A stretch of 64,000 bases of DNA from Mesorhizobium sp. (lineage in GTDB: Bacteria; Pseudomonadota; Alphaproteobacteria; Rhizobiales; Rhizobiaceae). Of this stretch, positions 1-8,495 are shown one piece after another (position 1 is the stretch's first letter; each line of letters begins with the position of its first letter). The notes beneath the pieces are model-generated. The model searched no databases and was not told the origin of the DNA. It was given only the letters and a program-made list of their open reading frames with translations. The translations under genes were made by a program, and so were the position numbers. The stretch is taken from contig NZ_JANINM010000553.1 of the NCBI RefSeq assembly GCF_024509055.1, positions 1 to 64,000 of the forward strand, given 5' to 3'.

Positions 1-1
1 C

Positions 2-1627
2 GTCAAGAACCTGCGCTACGTCTGCTGGGCCGGCGGGCTGCCGCTCGAACTGTTGCTGGAGGCGGGCACGGTCGCCGAGATCGACCTCTGCTTTTCCAGC
101 CTCGATATTTTCGGACTGCCGCCGAGATTCCGAGCCGCCGCCGAGAGCGGCGCAATCCCCGTTCGCGACTGGACGGCACTGGCCATGATCCAGGCGCTGC
201 GGGCGGCGCAGCAGAACCTGCCCTCGATGCCGTTCCAGCTTCCTCAAGGGTCCGACATGCTGGCGCGCGTGCCAACTGTGGTCGCCAGGCCCGATCCGAT
301 TGCCGGGACCGACACCGGGTTTGTCCCGCCGCTCAGGCTGGATACATTCGTCGTCCACGCCCAGCGCGCCGATGAAAGCGGCAACGTGCAGATCATCGGA
401 CCACGCGCGCTGGACTTCGCCATGGCTGGCGCGGCGCGCCAGGCGCTGGTCACGGTCGAGGAAATCGTCCCGGTCGGCGCGCTTCGGCAAGATGGTCGCC
501 AGGGCATCCTCACCCGCAACCAGGTGTCGGCCATAGCCCTGGCGCCGGGCGGCGCCTATCCGGCTTCCTGCCTGCCATTCTATGTCACGGACTACTGGAA
601 ATTGTCCGAGGCTTTCGCGAACCGCGAAACGCCGCTGGCGAACAGTCTGGGCCTGCCTTCCGAAGGCGTGCCGCCGCGACTGCGAAAAGCCGCCAATGTG
701 CGCGCAGCGACGGTTGTCGCCATCCCTGCGATTTCGCGTGGCGAAGACAAGGCCTCGATCGATGAGATCATCGCCGCGCGCATCGCGGCCGAACTCGACA
801 ATGAGAGCTTCACCAGCGCCGGCGCGGTGTCGCCGCTTGCCAACGTCGCTTACCGGCTTGCCAAGGCAACGCACGCGCCGGACATGATCATCGCGACGAT
901 GAGCTGCGGCCATCTCGACATCGCCCCGAGCCCGATGGTCCTGTCGCTGATCGAAAGCCTGGACTGCGAGACCGCCGTCGCGCATGCCGGTGGTGACGAT
1001 ACTTACTCGACCTATTATCAGGCGGGGGCGGTGACGCACGAAATCGTCGGTGCCGCGCAGGTCGACCGGCGCGGCCGCGTCAACACCATCGCGCTGCGCA
1101 AGCCGAGTGGCGGCCTGATCCGGTTGCCGGGGCAGGGCGGCATGGCCGATGTCGCCAACATGCACCGCGACTACCTGCTCTATGTCCCGCGCCATTCCGT
1201 GCAGTCGCTGGTGGACGAGGTCGAGATCGTCAGCTCCGCTCGCGGGCTGCTGACGCCGGCCGAACGCGAGCCGATGGGCTACCGCACCGGCAAGGCGCTG
1301 GTATTCACCGACCTCTGTGTTTTCCGGCTAGATCAGACATCCAGCGAATTGATCGTCATCGAAACCATGCCGGGCGTTGCCCGGCAGCAGATCCGCGATG
1401 CGACAGGTTTTGCAGTGGCGTTCGACGCCGACTGTCGGGAGGTGTCGCTGCCTTCAGACGACACGCTCTCGGTGCTGCGCAATCGCATCGACCCGCTCGG
1501 CCTGCGCCGACTGGAATTCGTCAGCGCCAAGGAACGCGGCGCGCTCATTGCCGAGATACTCGCCGCCGACCGTGCCATGGTCGAGCGCTGCATCGCCGCG
1601 CAGGGACTGGACATCGCAAGGAGCTGA
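2..1627 (+). CDS. Fused alpha-beta class I CoA-transferase, 5' truncated
   Basis: The reading frame is open to the window edge from base 2, so the N-terminus lies outside; 541 residues are visible. The first third resembles the alpha subunit of glutaconate/3-oxoacid CoA-transferases. The second half resembles the beta subunit, with the GAAQVDRRGRVNT block near residue 345 and a conserved LPGQGG segment. The family moves CoA between acyl groups through a covalent glutamyl-CoA intermediate. Where the beta subunit normally has Glu-Ser-Gly, I read Met-Ser-Cys-Gly (bases about 898-909), so the catalytic glutamate may be absent. The stop is 3 bases before the lactonase start, so the two genes are probably one operon. 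Substrate unknown; the BKACE operon nearby suggests a short-chain oxoacid. Confidence 0.8.
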   Translation, partial: VKNLRYVCWAGGLPLELLLEAGTVAEIDLCFSSLDIFGLPPRFRAAAESGAIPVRDWTALAMIQALRAAQQNLPSMPFQLPQGSDMLARVPTVVARPDPIAGTDTGFVPPLRLDTFVVHAQRADESGNVQIIGPRALDFAMAGAARQALVTVEEIVPVGALRQDGRQGILTRNQVSAIALAPGGAYPASCLPFYVTDYWKLSEAFANRETPLANSLGLPSEGVPPRLRKAANVRAATVVAIPAISRGEDKASIDEIIAARIAAELDNESFTSAGAVSPLANVAYRLAKATHAPDMIIATMSCGHLDIAPSPMVLSLIESLDCETAVAHAGGDDTYSTYYQAGAVTHEIVGAAQVDRRGRVNTIALRKPSGGLIRLPGQGGMADVANMHRDYLLYVPRHSVQSLVDEVEIVSSARGLLTPAEREPMGYRTGKALVFTDLCVFRLDQTSSELIVIETMPGVARQQIRDATGFAVAFDADCREVSLPSDDTLSVLRNRIDPLGLRRLEFVSAKERGALIAEILAADRAMVERCIAAQGLDIARS

Positions 1628-1630
1628 TTC

Positions 1631-2467
1631 ATGGCAAAGCCGTTGCTCGACATGTCCGCCGCCCGCGTCTTCTTCGACGGCATCTTCACCAATCCGCGCG
1701 TCGCGCATCCTGAGGGCGTGGCCGTCCACCGCGACGGATCGATCTGGTGCGGCACCGAAACCGGCGACCTCCTGAGGCTGGCCGCCGACGGCGGTTCGGT
1801 CGAGCGTATGGGCGGCACCGACGGCTTCTTGCTCGGCATTGCCTTCGACAGCGCCGGCAATTGCTTCGCCTGCGATCTCAGGCATGCCGCCATCTTCCGC
1901 TGGGACTTAGCGACAGGGCACATGCAGCGCTTCGCTTCGTCCGGCATCCGCGTGCCGAACTATCCGATCGTCGACGAGGCGAGGGGCTGGCTCTACGTGT
2001 CGGACAGCGTCGGCCAGGACAAGCGCTCGGGTATTTTCCGATACGACCTGAGGACGGGCGAGGGCGGCCTATGGTGCCGGGAAGCGATGTCCTTCGCCAA
2101 CGGCATGGCCATGGCGCCGGACGGCAACGGGCTCTACGTTGTGGAGAGCGATGCGCCCTGCATTAGCTACGTGCCGATCCTGGCCGATGGTGCGGCCGGA
2201 CCGCGCCAAGTCGTCATCGAAGGCGTGCAGAATGTTCCCGACGGCGTCGCCTTCGCGCCCGACGGCTCGCTGTTCATCTCATGCTATGAGCCAAGCCGCA
2301 TCTATCGCTGGCGTCAGGATCGCGGTCTCGAAGTGCTGATCGAGGATCCGGCGGCCACGACGCTAGCCCACCCCACCAACATCGCCTTCAAGGGCGACAA
2401 GCTCTACACCGCCAATCTCGGTCGCTGGCACATTACCGAGATCGATTTGACGCTCGTCGCTCGATAA
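1631..2467 (+). CDS. SMP-30/gluconolactonase family lactonase
   Basis: A 278-residue beta-propeller protein of the SMP-30/gluconolactonase/LRE family, which hydrolyse sugar or other lactones with one divalent metal. The usual metal ligands are recognisable: Glu in HPEGVAVHRDG near residue 25, Asn in ANGMAMAPDG near 157, and Asp in VPDGVAFAPDG near 205. No signal peptide is evident, so it is probably cytoplasmic. An AAGGAG ribosome site lies just before the ATG and overlaps the end of the CoA-transferase gene, indicating co-transcription. The substrate cannot be told from sequence; the neighbouring CoA-transferase suggests an organic-acid lactone rather than a plain aldonolactone. Confidence 0.85.
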   Translation: MAKPLLDMSAARVFFDGIFTNPRVAHPEGVAVHRDGSIWCGTETGDLLRLAADGGSVERMGGTDGFLLGIAFDSAGNCFACDLRHAAIFRWDLATGHMQRFASSGIRVPNYPIVDEARGWLYVSDSVGQDKRSGIFRYDLRTGEGGLWCREAMSFANGMAMAPDGNGLYVVESDAPCISYVPILADGAAGPRQVVIEGVQNVPDGVAFAPDGSLFISCYEPSRIYRWRQDRGLEVLIEDPAATTLAHPTNIAFKGDKLYTANLGRWHITEIDLTLVAR

Positions 2468-2575
2468 GGCGAGGAACGGTGTGAAATACGGATTGCGACG
2501 GCTGCAAACAGGGCACACCGTCCGCGCGGATTGTCGTGGCCCAGCGCCTTCTCAATGCCTTGATGGGCGGCTCGA

Positions 2576-3526
2576 CTAAAAGGGCCGAGGCCGGCAAGGC
2601 GTTCCATAAGGGCATTCGAGCGTTGCGCGATCCCATTTGCCGAGATCAGCCGCCGCCGTGTAGGTGCTGTCCAGGAATGCCATGAGCATGGCTTCTGGGT
2701 CGCGCGCGGTGCGCACGGCTTCGTAAGGCAGAAGGAATTCTCCGAAGTCCTGCGAGAAGAATGCCTGTGACGGCTGGACGGGTGCCGAGGCAAACCCATC
2801 CGGTGTCGGATAGGCATAGGAATAGAAGGCCGCATAATCGATCGGCCCGCCGCCCGGCCAAAAACCAGCGCTGCTCACTTCATGCGAGTAGGCTTCGCGG
2901 GTTACCATGTCGGATAGCTGGGGAATGCCACCAGGGTGCAGCGGCGCGCGCCTGCCGGAAAAACGTGTCACCGCGAGGTCGAAGCCGCCCCAGAAGAAAT
3001 GCACCGGGCTGACCTTGCCGAGAAAGCCCGTGCGGAACCGTGACAGCACCTCATGCGTCGACAGCAGGATGCGCCAGAAGCGATTGGCATGATCACGATC
3101 GTAGGAGCCGTGGAGCGTATCCTGGTCGAAGGGGATGCCACCGGCGATCTCTGACGGTAGCGCGGTGATTGGGGTTTCGAGCCCGAGTTCGACCAGTGCC
3201 TCCATCACCTCCCCATAGAATTCAGCCACTGTTTTCGGGGCTAGCAGAACCTGGCGGGAGTGGTCGTCACTCGTCTTCACCCAAAGCAGGTGGTCGATGA
3301 AGTCGAAATCGATCTGGAATGCCCGCCCGCCGGCTGGCATGGGCGACGTCGTCAGGCCGCGCGCGGTTACATAGAGCGGCACGTGCCAGGAATGGTTCAG
3401 CCAGGGTTCGCGCATGAGCCGGATCTTGCCGACGATCTGTGTCCATAAATGCAGGGTCTCATAGGTGGGCTTCCACGCGGCATAGGGCAGATCGGGCCAG
3501 CGTTGCGCATGAGAGGCAGACAACAT
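2576..3526 (-). CDS. DUF5996 family protein
   Basis: A 316-residue protein I recognise as DUF5996. It opens with WPDLPYAAWKPTYETLHLW and continues with the family blocks WLNHSWHVPLYVTARGLTTS and IDFDFIDHLLWV. Aromatic, His and Asp residues are abundant and there is no signal peptide or membrane segment. The family has no established biochemical function that I know of. The start is supported by a GGAGG site 5 bases upstream of the ATG. It is transcribed away from the CoA-transferase pair and is separated from the operon behind it by 260 bases, so it is probably its own unit. A link to the surrounding catabolism is not evident. Confidence 0.8.
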   Translation of the reverse strand: MLSASHAQRWPDLPYAAWKPTYETLHLWTQIVGKIRLMREPWLNHSWHVPLYVTARGLTTSPMPAGGRAFQIDFDFIDHLLWVKTSDDHSRQVLLAPKTVAEFYGEVMEALVELGLETPITALPSEIAGGIPFDQDTLHGSYDRDHANRFWRILLSTHEVLSRFRTGFLGKVSPVHFFWGGFDLAVTRFSGRRAPLHPGGIPQLSDMVTREAYSHEVSSAGFWPGGGPIDYAAFYSYAYPTPDGFASAPVQPSQAFFSQDFGEFLLPYEAVRTARDPEAMLMAFLDSTYTAAADLGKWDRATLECPYGTPCRPRPF

Positions 3527-3786
3527 TGTTTCCTCCAGTCACATAGCTTCGGACATATGGGCTTTGCCCAGCGAAGGGCATTATCGGGAGATGGTTCGAC
3601 CGGTAGTATCGAGCTTGAAGTATCGCATAGCAAGGCGACGGTGGGTGCTTGCTGCTCGTTCGATGCCGAACCGCATGTCTGCGGATGTCCCGAAGGTCCG
3701 CAATTGGTTGAAGCGGCGAACCCCGTCTGTCCACACCGACGGAGCGGCACCTGTCTAGCCGAGCATTTACACCGGCGCCTGCCTGC

Positions 3787-4722
3787 TTAGCGCGCTCGCA
3801 GCGGAGCCATCGCCTTCAACGTAGCAGTGATCAAGGCATCGCGACGGTTCGACAGATCCGACACCGGCTTGCCTTGCGCTTCCTCGGTGACGCCATCGAC
3901 CAGTTTCGCCGAGGTTTCCGGATCGAGATGGAGAACGCCGAGATCGTCCCACCAACGATTGAAGCTGTCTGTATAGCGTTGGCAGAAGGCGGCCAGGCCG
4001 CCTTCGCCCGCGCCGAGATGGAAGAGCATGGTCGGACCCATCGCAGCCCAGCGCAGGCCGGGCCCCGCCCACATGGCCTTGTCGACATCCTCGACGCTGG
4101 CGACGCCTGTCTTCATCAGGTGGATCGCCTCGCGCCACACCGCTGCCTGCAGCCGGTTGGCTACATGGCCGGGCACCTCGCGGTTGACGCGGATGGTGAC
4201 TTTCCCGGCGCTGGCGTAGAAACGTTCGGCCAGCGTCACCACGCCGTCGGCCGTGCGCTCGTTTCCCATGACCTCCACCAGCGGGATGAGGTGAGGGGGA
4301 TTGAAGGGATGTCCAAGTACGAACCGGCCAGGGTTCTTCCAGCCAGCCTGCATTTCGCTCAGCGTGAGGCCCGATGCCGATGACGCCACGACCGCGTCCG
4401 GAGCCAGCGCGGGCTCGATAGCGGCAAACAGCTCATGCTTTATGTTGAGCCGTTCCGGAACGCTTTCCTGGACGAAATGCGCACCGTCGACGGCTTCGGC
4501 GGGGGATTTGTGGAAGCTCACGCGATCGGGATTGCCTCTTTCAGTGAGGCCCAATTCCTTCAGAACCGGCCAAGCCTGCTCGACGTAGTTGCGGACCTGC
4601 GCTTCAGCCGCGTCGGAAACGTCGAACACCGAGACGCTGTAACCGGAGGCAAGGAACAGCGCCGTCCAACTCGCGCCGATGACGCCTGCGCCGAGCACAG
4701 CTGTGTGATTGACGTCCGTCAT
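3787..4722 (-). CDS. 3-hydroxyacyl-CoA dehydrogenase family, L-carnitine dehydrogenase-like
   Basis: A 311-residue NAD-dependent dehydrogenase. The Rossmann motif GAGVIGASW is at residues 10-18. The conserved ESVPER block, SSxSG and GHPFNPPHLIPLVEV, with the His and Glu of the catalytic pair, all match. Its length matches the single-subunit L-carnitine dehydrogenase and lambda-crystallin branch rather than long fatty-acid beta-oxidation enzymes. Members oxidise a 3-hydroxy group to a 3-oxo group. The SDR stop codon TAG directly abuts this ATG, so it is the last gene of the five-gene minus-strand operon. A beta-keto acid cleavage enzyme in the same operon would suit the 3-oxo product, as in carnitine degradation through dehydrocarnitine. 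The exact substrate is inferred, not shown. Confidence 0.8.
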   Translation of the reverse strand: MTDVNHTAVLGAGVIGASWTALFLASGYSVSVFDVSDAAEAQVRNYVEQAWPVLKELGLTERGNPDRVSFHKSPAEAVDGAHFVQESVPERLNIKHELFAAIEPALAPDAVVASSASGLTLSEMQAGWKNPGRFVLGHPFNPPHLIPLVEVMGNERTADGVVTLAERFYASAGKVTIRVNREVPGHVANRLQAAVWREAIHLMKTGVASVEDVDKAMWAGPGLRWAAMGPTMLFHLGAGEGGLAAFCQRYTDSFNRWWDDLGVLHLDPETSAKLVDGVTEEAQGKPVSDLSNRRDALITATLKAMAPLRAR

Positions 4723-5493
4723 CTAGAACAATCCTGGTTGCAAGGGAGACGCGGCGGTCAGCCCGCCGTCGAGAACGAAACACTGGCCGGTCGCGAATGC
4801 CGCCTGGTCTGAGACCAGCCATGCGACGGCGTTGGCGATGTCGGCCGGCGCGCCGAGCCTGCCGATCGGGTGCCTGGCGATGGCGTCGGCCTTGGCGCGT
4901 GCCGGATCGTGGGCGAGGTCGAAGCCGTCCGACGCCATCTCGGTCATGATCCAGCCAGGGCAGATGGCGTTGCATCGAACCTTCGGTCCATGGTCGACCG
5001 CGATCGATCGCGTCAGGCCATGCACGAAGGCTTTCGAGGCATTGTAGATCGCCATTTTCGGATCGGCGACGTTGCCGGAGATCGAGCCGATATTGACGAT
5101 GGTCCCGCCGTGCGCCGCCATGAGCGGCAGCACCTCGCGGCACATGTTGAACATGCCCTTGCAATTCGCTCCGACAACCAGATCCCAATCGTCGTCGGTG
5201 GTCTCCACGACGGTCTTTGTCAGCTGTACGCCCGCATTGTTCACGAGGATTGTAGGCTCGCCGAAAGCCTTGAGGGTCGAGTCCACGATGGCTCTGGCGT
5301 CGGCGGATATGCCGACATCGGCCTGAACCCAGACGACCTCGGCAGGAAGATTATCAGGCCGAGTGCTACGGCCGCAGGTTAGGACGCTCGCTCCGTCGGC
5401 GACGAGCCTGTCGACAATCGAGCGGCCAATGCCGCGCCCGCCGCCGGTGACGATCGCCGTTCGTCCTCGCAGGTAGTGCCCTCGGGAGACCAC
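4723..5493 (-). CDS. SDR family NAD(P)-dependent oxidoreductase
   Basis: A 256-residue classical short-chain dehydrogenase. It has TGGGRGIG for cofactor binding near residue 16, NNAG, a catalytic Ser in the NIGSISG strand, and the intact Tyr-x-x-x-Lys as YNASK. The reading frame is open much further upstream through the BKACE gene. The GTG at 5493 is chosen because GAGGGG lies about 6 bases before it and the Rossmann fold begins right after. A TTG at 5511 that overlaps the BKACE stop is the alternative. It lies between the BKACE and the carnitine-dehydrogenase-like gene and abuts the latter. It probably oxidises an alcohol in the same pathway. Confidence 0.82.
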   Translation of the reverse strand: MVSRGHYLRGRTAIVTGGGRGIGRSIVDRLVADGASVLTCGRSTRPDNLPAEVVWVQADVGISADARAIVDSTLKAFGEPTILVNNAGVQLTKTVVETTDDDWDLVVGANCKGMFNMCREVLPLMAAHGGTIVNIGSISGNVADPKMAIYNASKAFVHGLTRSIAVDHGPKVRCNAICPGWIMTEMASDGFDLAHDPARAKADAIARHPIGRLGAPADIANAVAWLVSDQAAFATGQCFVLDGGLTAASPLQPGLF

Positions 5494-5507
5494 GCCTTTC
5501 CCCTCAC

Positions 5508-6437
5508 TCAAAACGCGACACTGTTGGCGCCCTTGAGAGCCAGACGCGTGCGCGCCTCGTCGGGCGTGGCAATGGTGCGGCCGAGATTCTCGACGATCGA
5601 ACGGATCTTCCTCACCTGCTCGGCGCTCGACGTCGCTTTCTGCCCAGGCCCGATATAGAGGCTGTCCTCCATGCCGACACGCAAGTTGCCGCCGAGCAGA
5701 GCCGCCTGGGTGGTGAACGGGAGTTGGTGCCGGCCAGCCGCGAGCACCGACCATTCATAATCGTTGCCGAACAGCTTCTCGGCGATCGTGTGCATGTGCA
5801 CCAGATTGTCGAGGTCGGCGCCGACGCCGCCAAGAATGCCGAACACCATCTGGACGAAGAAGGGCGGCTTGACCCAGCCCTGGTCGACGACCCAGGCAAG
5901 GTTGTAGAGGTGCCCCAGATCGTAGCATTCGAACTCGAAGCGCGTCCCGTGCGCCTCGCCGAGCTCACGCAGCGAATACTCGATGTCGCCGAAGGTGTTG
6001 CGGAAGATGAAGTCCCGCGTCATCGCCAGGAACTCCGGCTCCCAGTCGTGTTTCCAGTTCGAGTATTTGTCGAGCATCGGGAAGATGCCGAAATTCATCG
6101 ACCCCATGTTCATGGACGCCATTTCGGGACTGACGGCGCTGGCGGCGCGGAGCCGTTCCTCGCGGGTCATGCCGAGCCCTCCGCCGGTGGTGATGTTCAA
6201 CACCGCGTTGCAGGATTGCTTGATGCGCGGAAGGAAGTCCTGGAACAGCTCCGGTCGCGGATCGGGCTTACCGGTCTCCGGGTTGCGGGCATGGAGATGG
6301 ATGATCGCGGCGCCAGCTTCGGCCGCGTCGATGCTGGCCTTTGCAATCTCGCTCGGCGTGATCGGCAGGTGCTCCGACATTGTCGGCGTATGGATGCCGC
6401 CCGTCGGCGCGCATGTGATGATGACGGGTTTACTCAT
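5508..6437 (-). CDS. Beta-keto acid cleavage enzyme (BKACE, DUF849)
   Basis: A 309-residue TIM-barrel protein of the BKACE family. These zinc enzymes condense a beta-keto acid with acetyl-CoA and split it, giving acetoacetate and a CoA ester or, in the dehydrocarnitine subgroup, betainyl-CoA. The signature IHLHARNPETGKP carries the HxH zinc ligands near residues 47-49. TTGGGLGMT and the C-terminal ED(S)LYIGPGQ region are also typical. It lies 3 bases after the first SDR and just ahead of the second. With the carnitine-dehydrogenase-like gene two positions on, it gives an oxidise-then-cleave pair. Subfamily assignment needs active-site comparison, so the substrate is left open. Confidence 0.9.
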   Translation of the reverse strand: MSKPVIITCAPTGGIHTPTMSEHLPITPSEIAKASIDAAEAGAAIIHLHARNPETGKPDPRPELFQDFLPRIKQSCNAVLNITTGGGLGMTREERLRAASAVSPEMASMNMGSMNFGIFPMLDKYSNWKHDWEPEFLAMTRDFIFRNTFGDIEYSLRELGEAHGTRFEFECYDLGHLYNLAWVVDQGWVKPPFFVQMVFGILGGVGADLDNLVHMHTIAEKLFGNDYEWSVLAAGRHQLPFTTQAALLGGNLRVGMEDSLYIGPGQKATSSAEQVRKIRSIVENLGRTIATPDEARTRLALKGANSVAF

Positions 6438-6440
6438 TCT

Positions 6441-7241
6441 CTAAAGTCTCATCTGTTGAACCTGGGCCGAAAGGCCGCCGTCGAGAATCCAGAGCTGGCC
6501 GCTCGCATAGCGCGCTTCGTCGCTCGCGAGCCAGTTGACCAGGTTGGCGACGTCAGCCGGAGTGCCGTAGTTGCGGATAGGGTGGACGTTGCGCACGGCA
6601 TCGCGCAGCGTTTCGATCGTGCGGCCGCCGCCGCCCGATCCCGCGCCGGCAAAGAAGGACTGCAGCATCGGCGTGTCCACATAACCGGGGCAGATCGCGT
6701 TGACCCGGATGCCCTCGGGCCCGTGATCGCAGGCCATGGCGCGCGTCAGGGCATGCACCGCGCCCTTGCTTGCGCAATAGGCGGCCAGGCCCGGATCGGC
6801 GATGAAGCCGTCATAGCTGCCGAAATTGATGATCGAGGCGGTGTTGCCGCTGCTGACGGCGTTGCGCATCAGCGGCAGGGCGTATTTGCAGGTGAGGAAC
6901 ATGCCGGTGACGTTGACCGCGAAACAGCGGTTCCATTCCTCGAGCGTCGTGTGCTCGATGGTCTTCTCGATCTCGATCCCGGCTGCGTTCACCAACACAT
7001 CGAGCCTGCCAATCGTCGCCTCGACCTTGGCCATGGCGGCTTTCACCTGGTTTTCCGAGGTCACGTCCAGTTCCACGAACACTGCCGACCCCTGAGGCGA
7101 GGAACCCAGACTGCCCGTGTCGCTCAGGTCGCCCGCGAAAACCGTTGCGCCTTCCGCGAGAAAGCGCTCGCAAATCGCGCGGCCGATCCCGCCGCGCCCG
7201 CCGGTCACCAGCGCTACCTTGCCCCGGAGTTTTCCAGTCAT
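6441..7241 (-). CDS. SDR family NAD(P)-dependent oxidoreductase
   Basis: A 266-residue short-chain dehydrogenase with the glycine motif TGGRGGIG, NAAG, an NFGSYDG strand and an intact YCASK catalytic motif. The ATG at 7241 forms an ATGA overlap with the Rieske oxygenase stop, which is why I prefer it to the in-frame ATG at 7250. Translational coupling and position indicate that it acts directly after or beside the oxygenase, for example on an alcohol or hemiaminal-derived product. The substrate is not deducible. The glycine-rich insert GAGSGGGGR near residue 205 sits in the substrate-binding loop and is unusual but not disruptive. Confidence 0.83.
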   Translation of the reverse strand: MTGKLRGKVALVTGGRGGIGRAICERFLAEGATVFAGDLSDTGSLGSSPQGSAVFVELDVTSENQVKAAMAKVEATIGRLDVLVNAAGIEIEKTIEHTTLEEWNRCFAVNVTGMFLTCKYALPLMRNAVSSGNTASIINFGSYDGFIADPGLAAYCASKGAVHALTRAMACDHGPEGIRVNAICPGYVDTPMLQSFFAGAGSGGGGRTIETLRDAVRNVHPIRNYGTPADVANLVNWLASDEARYASGQLWILDGGLSAQVQQMRL

Positions 7242-8377
7242 GCCGAGCATCGCGCGTAGGCGTCGAGGACCAGCCCGTGGAAGTGATGCACGGCATGCTC
7301 CGACTGCCCTGAACCGTCGGGATCGTTGACGATGCGCCCTTGGGTGAAGGCCGGAGTGTTCATGCCTTTCTGCACGCTCTCGACGATGTTGATATCTTCG
7401 ACCTGCAGCACCTCGTCGAGATACTTGATCGATTGCAATTCCGTCTCGTCCGGCTCTTTGGATTCGAGGAAGAAATCATAGGTCTCGAAGGTCCGGTCCG
7501 GCCCCGCCGGGATGATGTTGAGGACGATCATCGAGGATCGTCCGGGGTAGCGCATCAGGCAGGTATTCGGCCAAAGCCACCACACGGCGTGGGTGCGGAC
7601 GGTCGCGTTGGAGACGTCATAGGCCGAATTTGAGGATTTCCCGGCGTCCGCCATGTGGCTTGAATAGATGCCGTGGGTGGTCACCTTGTAGGTGCTCATG
7701 TCGACCAGCGTGCAGAAATCCTTGTGCGCTGTCGGGCAGTGGTAGCACTCGAGGAAATTGTCGACGACGTTCTTCCAGTTCGACTTGATGTCATAGGTCA
7801 GCCGATGCGCGAAGGTCAGCTGGTCGATATCGGGCGCCCAGTGCTTGATCTCGGTCGCGAGGTCGCCGGTCTGGGAAGCAAGCGACTGCGCCGAAGGATC
7901 GAGATTGACGTAGACGAAACCGCAGAACTCCTCGACCTTGACCTGGTCCAGGCAGATGTCCTGTGTGTGGAAATCCTCCAGCGTCTCGGTATGCGGCGCG
8001 CGCACCAACTGGCCGTCCAGCCGGTAGATCCACGCGTGGTAGGGGCACATGATCTTGTTCGAGTTGCCCTCACCGGAGAGCAGCGCGTGGGCCCGGTGCT
8101 TGCACACATTGTAGAAGGCGCGCAAAACGCCTTCGCGGTCCCGGACGACCGCAACAGGCCGCCCGGCGATCTCGACCGCGATGTAGTCGCCAGGCTGGCG
8201 GACCTTCTCGACATGGCAGACCCACTGCCAGGTTTTTGCGATGATCGCCGCCAGGTCGACATCGTACCAGCGCGAATCCGTGTAGGCGTCGCTCTTCAGC
8301 GACAGGGACCGCGATGGGTTTGCCGAATATCCCTCCCGGATTGCGGCGAACTCGTCTTTCGAAGGAAGCAGCGTCAT
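7238..8377 (-). CDS. Rieske-type oxygenase alpha subunit, quaternary-amine type
   Basis: A 379-residue non-haem iron oxygenase. The Rieske cluster ligands are Cys92, His94, Cys111 and His114. The mononuclear iron site is in NFLECYHCPTAH, with His213 and His218. The residue bridging the two centres is Glu210 rather than the Asp usual in aromatic dioxygenases. Glu here, with the ECYHC context, is characteristic of the carnitine, glycine betaine and stachydrine oxygenases (CntA, GbcA, Stc2). No beta subunit and no ferredoxin reductase is encoded nearby, so electrons must come from elsewhere in the genome. It is the first gene of the minus-strand operon, downstream of the GlxA-type regulator. I infer N-demethylation or C-N cleavage of a betaine-like substrate; an aromatic substrate is less likely. 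Confidence 0.87.
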   Translation of the reverse strand: MTLLPSKDEFAAIREGYSANPSRSLSLKSDAYTDSRWYDVDLAAIIAKTWQWVCHVEKVRQPGDYIAVEIAGRPVAVVRDREGVLRAFYNVCKHRAHALLSGEGNSNKIMCPYHAWIYRLDGQLVRAPHTETLEDFHTQDICLDQVKVEEFCGFVYVNLDPSAQSLASQTGDLATEIKHWAPDIDQLTFAHRLTYDIKSNWKNVVDNFLECYHCPTAHKDFCTLVDMSTYKVTTHGIYSSHMADAGKSSNSAYDVSNATVRTHAVWWLWPNTCLMRYPGRSSMIVLNIIPAGPDRTFETYDFFLESKEPDETELQSIKYLDEVLQVEDINIVESVQKGMNTPAFTQGRIVNDPDGSGQSEHAVHHFHGLVLDAYARCSA

Positions 8378-8495
8378 CGGAGCACCTTTCGCCTCGCGTG
8401 CCGAAGGTCGGGCACGGCGCTTGAGATTGCCGCGCTAGGTTCGCGAAATCTATGCGCGGTTCGCCGCTGACTTAGCGATTTTCGCCAGAAGCCTC

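Noticed and set aside
5724-7259. Plus-strand open frame of 511 codons
   Set aside because: It is antisense to the BKACE and SDR genes, both with full family motifs.
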